Shown here piece by piece: positions 36,841 through 44,643 of a stretch of 64,000 nt of DNA. The notes beneath the pieces are model-generated. The model had not been told where the DNA came from, ran no database searches, and was given only the letters and a program-made list of their open reading frames with translations. The stretch covers positions 55,713 to 119,712 of the forward strand of contig CAYMRS010000001.1 of the NCBI GenBank assembly GCA_964392915.1. Direction: 5' to 3'. Positions within the stretch are counted from its first letter, which is position 1; each line of letters starts with the position of its first letter. The translations under genes and the position numbers were made by a program. The DNA comes from JAAYUK01 sp964392915 (GTDB lineage Bacteria; Nitrospirota; Thermodesulfovibrionia; Thermodesulfovibrionales; Dissulfurispiraceae).

Positions 36841-36855
36841 GTCATAAATATGACA
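36840..36855. promoter_or_regulatory. Palindrome at start of sigma-54 activator
   Basis: TGTCATA-AA-TATGACA, a perfect inverted repeat ending on the first base of the ATG at 36840. Candidate operator or translational control site. Confidence 0.4.
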
Positions 36856-36920
36856 CAGCAAACATCAAAAGTCAATGATTACTTTTCAAGCCAAAATGGT
36901 CATGAGCCGGTTTCCGGTGC

Positions 36921-38072
36921 TTAAGAGTCCGGCTGCTTCTCCTTGTCCCCAAGCGCATCGAGCAGCAGGACAAAATTTTTGGCAAGACTTGGATGAAACT
37001 CGGTTCCGGCGAGAGTCATCATCGCGATGCCGATACTTTCCTTCTCCATTGATGCGCGATAGGAGCGCGTTGTCCGCATGGCGTCAAAAAAATCGGAAAT
37101 CGTCGTCATATGGCTGCAGATATTTTGCTGCCAGGAGGGTGCAACCGGCGGATAACCGGAAAGGTTGTATTTCAGGTGATGCTCGAATGCGACTGCCACG
37201 GCGAGACGCGGAATTCCGGGGTTGTCTATCAGGTAGCGCGCTCCTTTGCTCGGGTGCTGCCGGACCATCTGCCACTCATTCTGCGTCAGTGCTTCAGGTT
37301 TTATCAGGATTTCTTCAGGAATGAACAGTTTGCCGATGTCATGCAAAAGAGCCGCGACACCTACATCGTGCAACAATTGTCCCTCGATCCCCATCGAGAT
37401 TGCCTGCGCAAGGTTGAGTGCACAGACGTTTGTCGAATGAGTATAGGTATATTCGTCCAGCAGTCGCAACGGGGCGAGAGCCCGTAGCACAGGCTGCTCC
37501 TGACGGAAGGCGTTAATAAACCCGCCGACCACATTGTAGAGGCCGGACGCATTTATCCGCTTCCCTGCCTGAATCGCCTCCTGAATCTCACGAAACTGCC
37601 CAAGTTCGGCCTGGGGCAAATCCTTCAGCAGGGGAAGCAGTATTTCTTCATCTTCCTGCACCTTTCCCCCTCCTCCCTCGGACAGAGATATGATGCCCAA
37701 TACAATGGACTCCAGGTTCTCCGGAAGATGCTGTTTCGGCGCAGCCATGGCCTCGACCAGTGTGCTGAGTTCCTGTGCAGTAAGCGTGCTCGAAACCGTG
37801 ACGTGGCTGCAGCCCCGCTCCCGGAACACTTCCGCAAAACGCCTGGTGTAGAGGCTGTCGGGAAAGCGTACTTCATCAAGGACAACGTGGTCGTCAAGCA
37901 GCATAAAAGACAGGCGGCCGTTCTGCTCAAGGGCCGCGGAGATAGACTCATACGCCTTTACAAGCATTCTTGATGCCTGGGGATGCCCAATCGCGTACAT
38001 GCGGGCATTGGAAAGAGCGATGATAAAAAAGCGCAAAAATGACAGGACATTTGCCTGTGAATCAGGTTTCAT
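36921..38072 (-). CDS. HD-GYP domain phosphodiesterase
   Basis: 383 aa. C-terminal HD-GYP domain (about residues 185-370), the cyclic-di-GMP hydrolase family: LLHDIGKLFIPEEILIKPEALTQNEWQMVRQHPSKGARYL and EHHLKYNLSGYP carry the HD and GYP motifs with the metal-binding His residues. The N-terminal half begins with a segment (NARMYAIGHPQASRMLVKAYESISAAL) resembling the start of the neighbouring HEAT protein. Overlaps that gene by 11 nt and lies just upstream of nothing divergent; probably co-transcribed with it. Confidence 0.88.
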   Translation of the reverse strand: MKPDSQANVLSFLRFFIIALSNARMYAIGHPQASRMLVKAYESISAALEQNGRLSFMLLDDHVVLDEVRFPDSLYTRRFAEVFRERGCSHVTVSSTLTAQELSTLVEAMAAPKQHLPENLESIVLGIISLSEGGGGKVQEDEEILLPLLKDLPQAELGQFREIQEAIQAGKRINASGLYNVVGGFINAFRQEQPVLRALAPLRLLDEYTYTHSTNVCALNLAQAISMGIEGQLLHDVGVAALLHDIGKLFIPEEILIKPEALTQNEWQMVRQHPSKGARYLIDNPGIPRLAVAVAFEHHLKYNLSGYPPVAPSWQQNICSHMTTISDFFDAMRTTRSYRASMEKESIGIAMMTLAGTEFHPSLAKNFVLLLDALGDKEKQPDS

Positions 38073-40272
38073 GACGTTGCTCCATACTGCCTGCTATTGT
38101 CTTAGCCTTTAAGGCAAGCTCCTTGCTGCCGAATTCAGAAACTCTTTGCAGGAGTTCCCGCGCAGCAGAAGCCGGAAACCTGCCCAAAGACGTAACAATC
38201 TCATCCTTAAGCCGGTTCAGAGAGCCCTGTCGGAAAAAGTTCTTGCTCCTGAGTACCCGTTCAAACGAAGGAATGCATGCAGCATCTCCTATTCCGGAAA
38301 GCGTGCGGACAGCAGTCTGCCTCAGCTCAAGCTCTTCGGATGAGAATCCCCCCGTTTCGACAATATCAGCAAGCTTTCTGATTATGTCCGGGGTATGATG
38401 CTTCTCCGCCAGACGAATCGCTCCCATCTTAACTTCAAAGTCGCTGCTTGCGAGATCGGTCAGCAGCATGACAAGCGCTCCCGGATCATGAAACTGCAGC
38501 AATGTTTTCTCAACATCCTGCCTCACCTTCGGGTGGGGATAATTCTGCAGGGTCCGGAGAAAAGGCAGTATGGCAGCATTGCCGGTGTTGCGAAGAATAA
38601 CGACAAGATTCCGCACAAAATACCAGCGGGGATCTGACAATCGTGCGCCTACCTTCGCTATCGCCATGAAGCCGAGTTCTGAAAGACGGTCGATGTAAAA
38701 GCGGCGCAACGACATATTGTTTTCTTCAGCAAGCCGATCCAGCATGGGATCGATAAATGGCTCTCCTACATGATGGATGAGAGTTGCTATTTCCTCAAAC
38801 TTCTGTTTTCCCCAGATGACAGGGGCCTGCAATATTTCCTCGATAAAATCAGACTGAAGAAAAGCCTGCCTGAGCCTTTGCTGCTGTTCCCCCTGGTGCT
38901 CCAGTCGCTTTGTCCGTTCATAGATATCGGTGAGCGCGGCGAAGTCTCCCATCCGGACAAAATAGCCGCAGAGATCCAGAAGATTCCGACCGAGCAATTC
39001 GCTGTCGCCGTTAGCCTCTAAAGGCACATCGATCAGTTCGAGAAGAATCCGGGACATCTTGACCTCTAGTCTATGCTCCTCGAGCGTTTTTCTGAGCAGA
39101 TGAATGTCCTGTTTTTCCGACTTGCCCAGCGTCCGGCTGTCAAGGAGTGAGGACAGGGTAGCATTATATTCTTCCGGGACAAATTTTTCATGCTGTTCTT
39201 CCCCAAAAATAACCTGCAGCTTTTGCCTGAGTGCTTCATCGGCAAGAACTGTGGCACTTTCAGGAGCTGCATGTTCCTTCCGCCCCGCACCCTCAACAGA
39301 AGATTTCTGCATGAAACGCAAATCACCCAATCGTTGCAGCAGCCCCATAACCGCGGGCGGAGCCGAGCTTTGTTTCTGAAACCCATCATTCAGCATATCG
39401 GCAAGCAGGTCGTTTGAGAAGCTGTCAAAAAAAGCCTCGGCAACGACAGGCCGGTCGGAGAGTGAATTTGCGGCACTCTCCAGAAAATAGTCGCGAACCT
39501 CCGGGTTCAGTGCATGCAGGAACTGGATAAATTTTCCGAGGGAATGTTTGTCCCGAACGACTGTGTTCTCATCGACCCCTTGCATGAAGTGCCCGAACAG
39601 GCTGAGCAGTGCGGAAACCGCGGGTTCTCTCTCCCGAGCAATCCCATCCGAGAGCAGATCTGCCAGCATTTCCGGCGAAGCACGCGCATACCTTTCGGCT
39701 TCTTCAGCCGTGTCACCACCGCTAAGCGTTCCGGCAATCACCCCTTTCGCAAATCGCTCCCAGAAATCGGTTGATTCATCAAGGGCATCCAGCAACCCGA
39801 ACCGAACCTGAATAGCTCCGTAATCAACCATGCCGAGACTGATATGATCGAGCGCAAGACTATCGAATAATTGCCGGATGGATTCCGGAGTTGCCGCATC
39901 CTGATTTTTCACCATCAGACGTTCATTGAAGCGTCGCAGCTCGTCAATGCGCAGCCCTTCAGAAAAGGTGAGTGATACAATGCCAAATGAGAACAATGCG
40001 CCCGCAAAGTCACGGACAGCCGGTTCTGCCGAATCCAGAACGTCGTCACCGAGAATGAGTGTGTTGCGTGCAACGCCAATTATCAGGGTGCCGCTTTGTG
40101 AAAGAAGATCGCTGATGGTCGCGTATGCCTTGGCGAGCGCCTGTTCGACGAGAGGGTGTCCCTGCGGGTAGGAGTTGATATGACGACGGAGAATATTCAG
40201 TTCGAACACGAGCTTGCGCAGATATAAGATGCCTTCATGTCGCTGCTGATCGGTCAAGAACATCTCCTCCAT
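38062..40272 (-). CDS. HEAT-repeat protein with GHP N-terminal motif
   Basis: 736 aa. The C-terminal third is HEAT/armadillo-like (FVRNLVVILRNTGNAAILPFLRTLQNYPHPKVRQDVEKTLLQF; LRQTAVRTLSGIGDAACIPSFERVLRS). The N-terminus (LRRHINSYPQGHPLVEQALAKAYATISDLL) shares the G-H-P...AYxxI pattern with the HD-GYP protein encoded immediately downstream and overlapping by 11 nt. No signal peptide or membrane segment. The GGAGGAG following the first ATG leaves the start uncertain by up to five codons. A signalling scaffold is inferred; function unknown. Confidence 0.75.
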   Translation of the reverse strand: MEEMFLTDQQRHEGILYLRKLVFELNILRRHINSYPQGHPLVEQALAKAYATISDLLSQSGTLIIGVARNTLILGDDVLDSAEPAVRDFAGALFSFGIVSLTFSEGLRIDELRRFNERLMVKNQDAATPESIRQLFDSLALDHISLGMVDYGAIQVRFGLLDALDESTDFWERFAKGVIAGTLSGGDTAEEAERYARASPEMLADLLSDGIAREREPAVSALLSLFGHFMQGVDENTVVRDKHSLGKFIQFLHALNPEVRDYFLESAANSLSDRPVVAEAFFDSFSNDLLADMLNDGFQKQSSAPPAVMGLLQRLGDLRFMQKSSVEGAGRKEHAAPESATVLADEALRQKLQVIFGEEQHEKFVPEEYNATLSSLLDSRTLGKSEKQDIHLLRKTLEEHRLEVKMSRILLELIDVPLEANGDSELLGRNLLDLCGYFVRMGDFAALTDIYERTKRLEHQGEQQQRLRQAFLQSDFIEEILQAPVIWGKQKFEEIATLIHHVGEPFIDPMLDRLAEENNMSLRRFYIDRLSELGFMAIAKVGARLSDPRWYFVRNLVVILRNTGNAAILPFLRTLQNYPHPKVRQDVEKTLLQFHDPGALVMLLTDLASSDFEVKMGAIRLAEKHHTPDIIRKLADIVETGGFSSEELELRQTAVRTLSGIGDAACIPSFERVLRSKNFFRQGSLNRLKDEIVTSLGRFPASAARELLQRVSEFGSKELALKAKTIAGSMEQRHET

Positions 40273-40461
40273 ACCAGATAAAATTACCCTGTCTCTATTT
40301 TATCACACGAGTATCAGCAATCAGAAAACTTGGCATGATTGCATCCCATCCTCAGCACATACTGCGAGGATCTCGTGACAAGCGAAAAAAGAATATCGAA
40401 CGAGAGAGAATCCCAACCAGATAATCCTGCGAGATCTCTCCGGATAATGGCAGGCTGAGGA

Positions 40462-41355
40462 CTAAACCATTCTGCGGCTGATCAACGGCTCCAGAGTCGC
40501 AAGGATTCGTCCCCGCTGAAAGAGTGTCAACCTTCCTGTACTCTCTGAAACAACGACGGCGACAGCATCAGTCTTGCGCGTAATCCCTGCTGCCGAACGA
40601 TGACGGGCTCCGAGCCCGCCAAATTTTTTTGCGGCAACCGGGGAACCTTCAAGATGGCGGCCCGCGGCTTCCACAACGCCGTCATCGGAAATTACAATAG
40701 CGCCATCCAGCTTTGCAAGCTCCTTGAGGTTTTCAACCACATGGGGAACCGAAATCAGCCGCTCTTTCTTCGGATATCCTCGGAACGGATTGAATACCAC
40801 CTGCCGGGATGACTTCATGACAGCTTCCGTGTCTCCAATCACAAAAATAGTGCCTACTGACTTCCCCTCTCTCCCCAGGGCTCCTATGTCAAGCGCGATA
40901 TCAACGACAGCCATCACGGTGTGAAATGCTTTGTTGTGTATCAGCGTCTCGACATCAAAGGGAAAGTCTTCGCTCCATGAGTGCCGGAGATCATGAATCG
41001 TAATGGTATCGAGGTGCGGCTTGCCGTGAGGGCCGAGCACGCACACGACCTTGCAGGTTGCCTGGATGACACGCTCCATGACGGCACTGAGAAATGCGTA
41101 TTTGATGCGGGAGAAGCGCGACTGATTTCCCGACCAGCTTCGCACAACTGCGCAGCAAGCAGACTTTAATCCGGCATCGCGAACGTCAACATCGCGTGGA
41201 ACGACGACCACAATACGCTCTCTGTCGCTGATAGGCGCGCGCGCAAACCACCAAAACTCCTGAACATTATTCAGAAACAGAAACAGTTTTTCACAGGCCG
41301 TATCCTGAACAAGATGCAGCGCGTTTTCGATAAGAAGTGTTTTTTGATCTTTCAT
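40462..41355 (-). CDS. Diadenylate cyclase (DisA-N/DAC domain), c-di-AMP synthase
   Basis: 297 aa with a C-terminal DAC domain. The two catalytic motifs are present: DGA at residues 217-219 (LAKLDGAIVISDDG) and RHR at 251-253 (GARHRSAAGITR), followed by TDAVAVVVSESTG. This enzyme makes cyclic di-AMP from two ATP. The first 150 residues are not the DisA DNA-binding or CdaA membrane region: no membrane helix is seen, only a cytosolic-looking domain of unknown type. It is 20 nt after the MshEN-domain gene in the same direction. Catalytic assignment is firm; N-terminal function unknown. Confidence 0.85.
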   Translation of the reverse strand: MKDQKTLLIENALHLVQDTACEKLFLFLNNVQEFWWFARAPISDRERIVVVVPRDVDVRDAGLKSACCAVVRSWSGNQSRFSRIKYAFLSAVMERVIQATCKVVCVLGPHGKPHLDTITIHDLRHSWSEDFPFDVETLIHNKAFHTVMAVVDIALDIGALGREGKSVGTIFVIGDTEAVMKSSRQVVFNPFRGYPKKERLISVPHVVENLKELAKLDGAIVISDDGVVEAAGRHLEGSPVAAKKFGGLGARHRSAAGITRKTDAVAVVVSESTGRLTLFQRGRILATLEPLISRRMV

Positions 41356-41375
41356 TGAACGGGGTTCATAAACAG

Positions 41376-42023
41376 TTATTTTTTCAGTTTTTCGACAGCC
41401 TCAGCGATGATCTTCCGGTGGCGGAAGAGTTCCTGTTTCTGATGCATGAAGAATTTCCGCCACCCGGCATCATTTGTTGTCAAAACGTCAGGCAGCCGGG
41501 AAACCAGCGCGGAATTCTCGATGTCGCGCGCAAGGAATAGCGCCTGTTCATGCGACACAACGCCGGTCTTGACGCGTTCGATGATATTGTGGACGCCGTG
41601 AAGCACGGTGTCCACAGACTCAGGAGTGAAGGTCATATTGACCGTGAAGATGTCGGGCTGCAGATATATCGCGCTGATGAGAGTGCGAAGGTCCTCTGTC
41701 TGCGTCTGGATATCCGCGGCAAGCTGCCGCCACATCTCCGCATGTTCTGAATATTTCTCAGCGCATACATCATACAATTCTGCTATTTTCTCCTTGAAGC
41801 TGATCATAGGAACGAGAACTTTCTGAATCCGCTCTGCAAGCTGTGTATAGACATGCTGAATAATCTGCTGTTGGGTTATGTAGCCTAACTCCACCAGAAC
41901 ATCGCCGAGCCGCTTGTTCGACGCCATCTTTATCTTTAAGGCGTGTTCAAGTTGTTCTGCCGAAATGACGCCTTTGCGTGTAAGAATCTCTCCAAGCTGC
42001 CCCCGCCTATCCTGCTGCATCAT
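41376..42023 (-). CDS. MshEN (GspE N-terminal) domain protein
   Basis: 215 aa from the ATG at 42023, with GGAGG 7 nt upstream; a frame to 42083 belongs to the decayed neighbour copy. Residues about 8-60 form an MshEN/T2SSE-N unit (GQLGEILTRKGVISAEQLEHALKI...KRLGDVLVELGYIT), the fold that binds cyclic di-GMP in several ATPases and regulators. The rest is helical and ends in ELFRHRKIIAEAVEKLKK. There is no ATPase domain. Next to the diadenylate cyclase, it is a candidate stand-alone c-di-GMP sensor; ligand binding is inferred from the motif only. Confidence 0.75.
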   Translation of the reverse strand: MMQQDRRGQLGEILTRKGVISAEQLEHALKIKMASNKRLGDVLVELGYITQQQIIQHVYTQLAERIQKVLVPMISFKEKIAELYDVCAEKYSEHAEMWRQLAADIQTQTEDLRTLISAIYLQPDIFTVNMTFTPESVDTVLHGVHNIIERVKTGVVSHEQALFLARDIENSALVSRLPDVLTTNDAGWRKFFMHQKQELFRHRKIIAEAVEKLKK

Positions 42024-42329
42024 AACCGAACCTCCGTATTGTGACCTCTGAAGCAGATACCTGCAGGCTCTGCCTTTTCTCAATAATCATCTGCCGGTGA
42101 AACAGTGTATCCTGATTGAGAAGGCGAATCAACTCACGCGTCTCAGCATCAGGCGTGCTTACGACATCAAAAGACTAATCCTCAACAAGGCTTTTCCTGG
42201 TAACGCGCTCCAGCCGCACGAACATTCGCCAAGATGGTCTCCGCTGATACGCCTTACAGAAACAGCGTGCTCAAGCTGCTTCCCCCTGTTCGCCAGAATT
42301 TTGCCGATGTGTCCTTTGCGATCCAGCAC
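42007..42329 (-). pseudogene. Decayed tandem copy of the MshEN gene
   Basis: Minus-strand translation of 42159-42329 gives VLDRKGHIGKILANRGKQLE.. then HAVSVRRISGDHLGECS, matching DRRGQLGEILTRKGVISAEQLEHALKIK..KRLGDVL of the intact neighbour but lacking five residues (VISAE) and ending at a TAA. Directly after it, 42007-42158 encodes LLNQDTLFHRQMIIEK, matching the neighbour's C-terminal HQKQELFRHRKIIAEA. The middle of the gene is missing. This looks like a tandem duplicate with a large internal deletion. Confidence 0.65.
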
Positions 42330-42464
42330 ATATGCCTCTGCGGCTGTCTGCTTAGAAGCTAACAGAAAAGAGCCCTGATGTCAAACAGGCAAAAGCACTG
42401 TCTCCAAAGAAAGGCAAGGAGTCCTATGTCTTGATTTTCAGACGCTGAAACAGTCGCAAAGAAG

Positions 42465-42488
42465 AAAAAAGCCTCTCCGAAGAGAGGC
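42465..42488 (-). terminator. Terminator after tRNA-Gly
   Basis: Minus strand GCCTCTC-TTCG-GAGAGGC followed by six T. A textbook UUCG tetraloop intrinsic terminator 16 nt after the tRNA. Confidence 0.9.
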
Positions 42489-42504
42489 CCTGAAACGCGG
42501 AACA

Positions 42505-42576
42505 AGCGGGCGACGAGATTCGAACTCGCGACCTTCAGCTTGGGAAGCTAACACTCTACCACTGAGTTACGCCCGC
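42505..42576 (-). tRNA. tRNA-Gly (anticodon CCC)
   Basis: 72-nt cloverleaf read on the minus strand: acceptor GCGGGCG/CGCCCGC with discriminator T, anticodon loop TTCCCAA flanked by TTAGC/GCTGA, and T-loop GTTCGAATC. CCA is not encoded. It begins 24 nt after the ilvD stop in the same direction, so it may share the ilvD transcript. Confidence 0.93.
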
Positions 42577-42600
42577 GCGCCATTTAGAATACCACGAAAC

Positions 42601-44259
42601 CTATTCGGCATTCATCACCGCTCCGGTACCAGCGGACGAAACGAATTTCGCATAACGCGACAGCCAGCCGTGCTTGATCTTCGGCTCAGGCTTTTTCCAT
42701 GCGGCCTGCCGCTTTGCCAGTTCATCGGCTGAAACAAGGAGTTCCAGCGAGCGTTTGGCAATGTCAATGCGGATACGGTCTCCGTTTTTGACGAATGCAA
42801 TCGGTCCTCCCTCCATTGCTTCAGGAGAAACATGACCGATACATGGCCCGCGGGTTCCACCCGAAAACCGTCCATCCGTGATTAAGGCGACGGATTCAGC
42901 CAGCCCCATCCCGGCTATGGTAGATGTCGGAGAAAGCATTTCACGCATGCCAGGACCACCCTTCGGCCCTTCATACCGGATAACCACGACATCTCCCGCT
43001 TTAATCTTGCCGGCAAGGATTGCCTTCATCCCAGCCTCTTCTGAATCATATACCATCGCGGAACCCTCGAATTTCATCATGCTCTTCGACACCGCAGTCT
43101 GCTTGACCACCGAACCCTGTGGAGCGAGATTGCCCTTCAGGACCGCAATTCCGCCTTGCTTGTGGTAGGCCTTTTCCATCGGCCGGATAACCTCGCTGTC
43201 CATTACTATCCCAGCTTCTGCTATGGCCAGAATATCTTTCCCCGAAACAGTCGGGTTGGATTTCAGAAGCCTTTTCAGCTGCCTGAGAACAGCGGGGATG
43301 CCCCCGGCATTGTCCAAATCTTCCATATAATGAGGACCGCCCGGGATCATGCTCGCAATGTGCGGAGTCAGCTTGCTGATAACATCGAAGGTTTCAAGCG
43401 GCAATTTCACGCCCGCCTCATGAGCGATGGCAGGAATATGAAGCGCCGTATTGGTCGAACCACCCAATGCCATATCAACAGTAATAGCGTTATGGAAGGC
43501 ATCGGGGGTAAGAATTTTCGACGGCGTGATGTTTTTCTTCACCAGATCAACAATCCGTTTGCCGCTGGCAAATGCGATGCGACGCTTCTGGGCCATTACA
43601 GCCGGAACGCTGGCACAGCCCGGCAGGCTCATGCCGAGAGCTTCGGTCACACATGCCATCGTATTTGCAGTGTACATACCCTGGCAGGAACCGGCGCCAG
43701 GACAGGCACAGACCTCCAGCGCCTGCATTTCCTCGTCATTGATAAGTCCTTTTTTATACTTTCCGATCGCTTCAAAGGTGTCGGTCGTCAGATTTAACCG
43801 CCGTCCGCGATGGTGGCCCGAAAGCATCGGACCCGCCGTAACCACAATGCTCGGAATATTCAGGCGTGCGGCAGCCATCAACATTCCTGGCGTTATTTTG
43901 TCGCAATTGGTCAGAAGAACAAGCCCGTCAAGCCGGTGCCCTTCAGCAACCGTCTCGACGATATCGGCGATAAGTTCCCGCGAGGCAAGTGAATAATGCA
44001 TGCCTTTGTGTCCCATAGCAATACCGTCGCAGATGCCGGGCACTCCGAAGAAAAACGGATACCCTCCCCCGGTATGGACACCTTTTTCGATGAAACGCTC
44101 AAGATCCCGCATGCCGATGTGCCCGGGGATCAGATCGGTAAAACTGGTCGCAACACCGATGAACGGTTTGTTCATTTCAGTCTGCGGGATGCCGGTTGCA
44201 TACAGGAGCGCACGGTGCGGAACCCGCTCCAGGCCTGACTTTATGGTTTTGCTTCTCAT
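42601..44259 (-). CDS. ilvD: Dihydroxy-acid dehydratase IlvD
   Basis: Fe-S dehydratase of branched-chain amino acid and pantothenate biosynthesis (2,3-dihydroxyisovalerate to 2-ketoisovalerate). 552 aa from the ATG at 44259 (MRSKTIKSGLERVPHRALL), with AAGGGA upstream; the frame to 44298 adds non-conserved residues. Cluster cysteines in LLTNCDKITPGM and CPGAGSCQGMYTANTM, and the C-terminal DGRFSGGTRGPCIGHVSPEA block, are intact. Confidence 0.97.
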   Translation of the reverse strand: MRSKTIKSGLERVPHRALLYATGIPQTEMNKPFIGVATSFTDLIPGHIGMRDLERFIEKGVHTGGGYPFFFGVPGICDGIAMGHKGMHYSLASRELIADIVETVAEGHRLDGLVLLTNCDKITPGMLMAAARLNIPSIVVTAGPMLSGHHRGRRLNLTTDTFEAIGKYKKGLINDEEMQALEVCACPGAGSCQGMYTANTMACVTEALGMSLPGCASVPAVMAQKRRIAFASGKRIVDLVKKNITPSKILTPDAFHNAITVDMALGGSTNTALHIPAIAHEAGVKLPLETFDVISKLTPHIASMIPGGPHYMEDLDNAGGIPAVLRQLKRLLKSNPTVSGKDILAIAEAGIVMDSEVIRPMEKAYHKQGGIAVLKGNLAPQGSVVKQTAVSKSMMKFEGSAMVYDSEEAGMKAILAGKIKAGDVVVIRYEGPKGGPGMREMLSPTSTIAGMGLAESVALITDGRFSGGTRGPCIGHVSPEAMEGGPIAFVKNGDRIRIDIAKRSLELLVSADELAKRQAAWKKPEPKIKHGWLSRYAKFVSSAGTGAVMNAE

Positions 44260-44330
44260 GACAATACTATCCCTTTCACGTTTTCGTCGTGGTTGCACAA
44301 TGAAATGAATTGATTATGGCTATCCGCTTA

Positions 44331-44561
44331 TTAGGCCTGTGGCTGATGTGCCCGGTAATCCCGGATAAGTGCTGCCATTTTATCTTTTTTGAAAAGCTTT
44401 TCTTTCTGCAGTCGTTTCTTTTCAATTTCTTCTTCGGGTGTCAGGTAGTGCTTTGAGTGGAAATCCGAGAGCAGTGTGTCAAGATGCCGGTGTTCGCTGT
44501 GCAGCTTCCTGAAATCCTCATTCTCTGACTTCAGGAGTTCAACAATCTGTTCGTCATTCAT
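44331..44561 (-). CDS. YdcH/DUF465 family small protein
   Basis: 76 aa from the ATG at 44561, with GAGGAGG 5 nt upstream. Helical, highly charged (FRKLHSEHRHLDTLLSDFHSKHYLTPEEEIEKKRLQKEKLFKKDKMAALI), matching the DUF465 pattern of two helices with an L-x-x-x-H-x-x-L motif and K-K-x-K-L-x-x-K-D. Function unknown in the family. It precedes ilvD. Confidence 0.8.
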   Translation of the reverse strand: MNDEQIVELLKSENEDFRKLHSEHRHLDTLLSDFHSKHYLTPEEEIEKKRLQKEKLFKKDKMAALIRDYRAHQPQA

Positions 44562-44643
44562 GGCAGCCTCCTCAGTGTGGAAATTTACCATCGTAGTTTC
44601 ATTTTACACCAAACCCTGCAAAATTGTCATAACAGGATAATAA

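Noticed and set aside
42097..42378. 93-codon plus-strand frame
   Set aside because: The minus strand here carries the decayed MshEN copy, which explains the open frame.
42330..42464. Possible small gene between the pseudogene and the tRNA terminator
   Set aside because: Short frames with no ribosome site or recognisable sequence.
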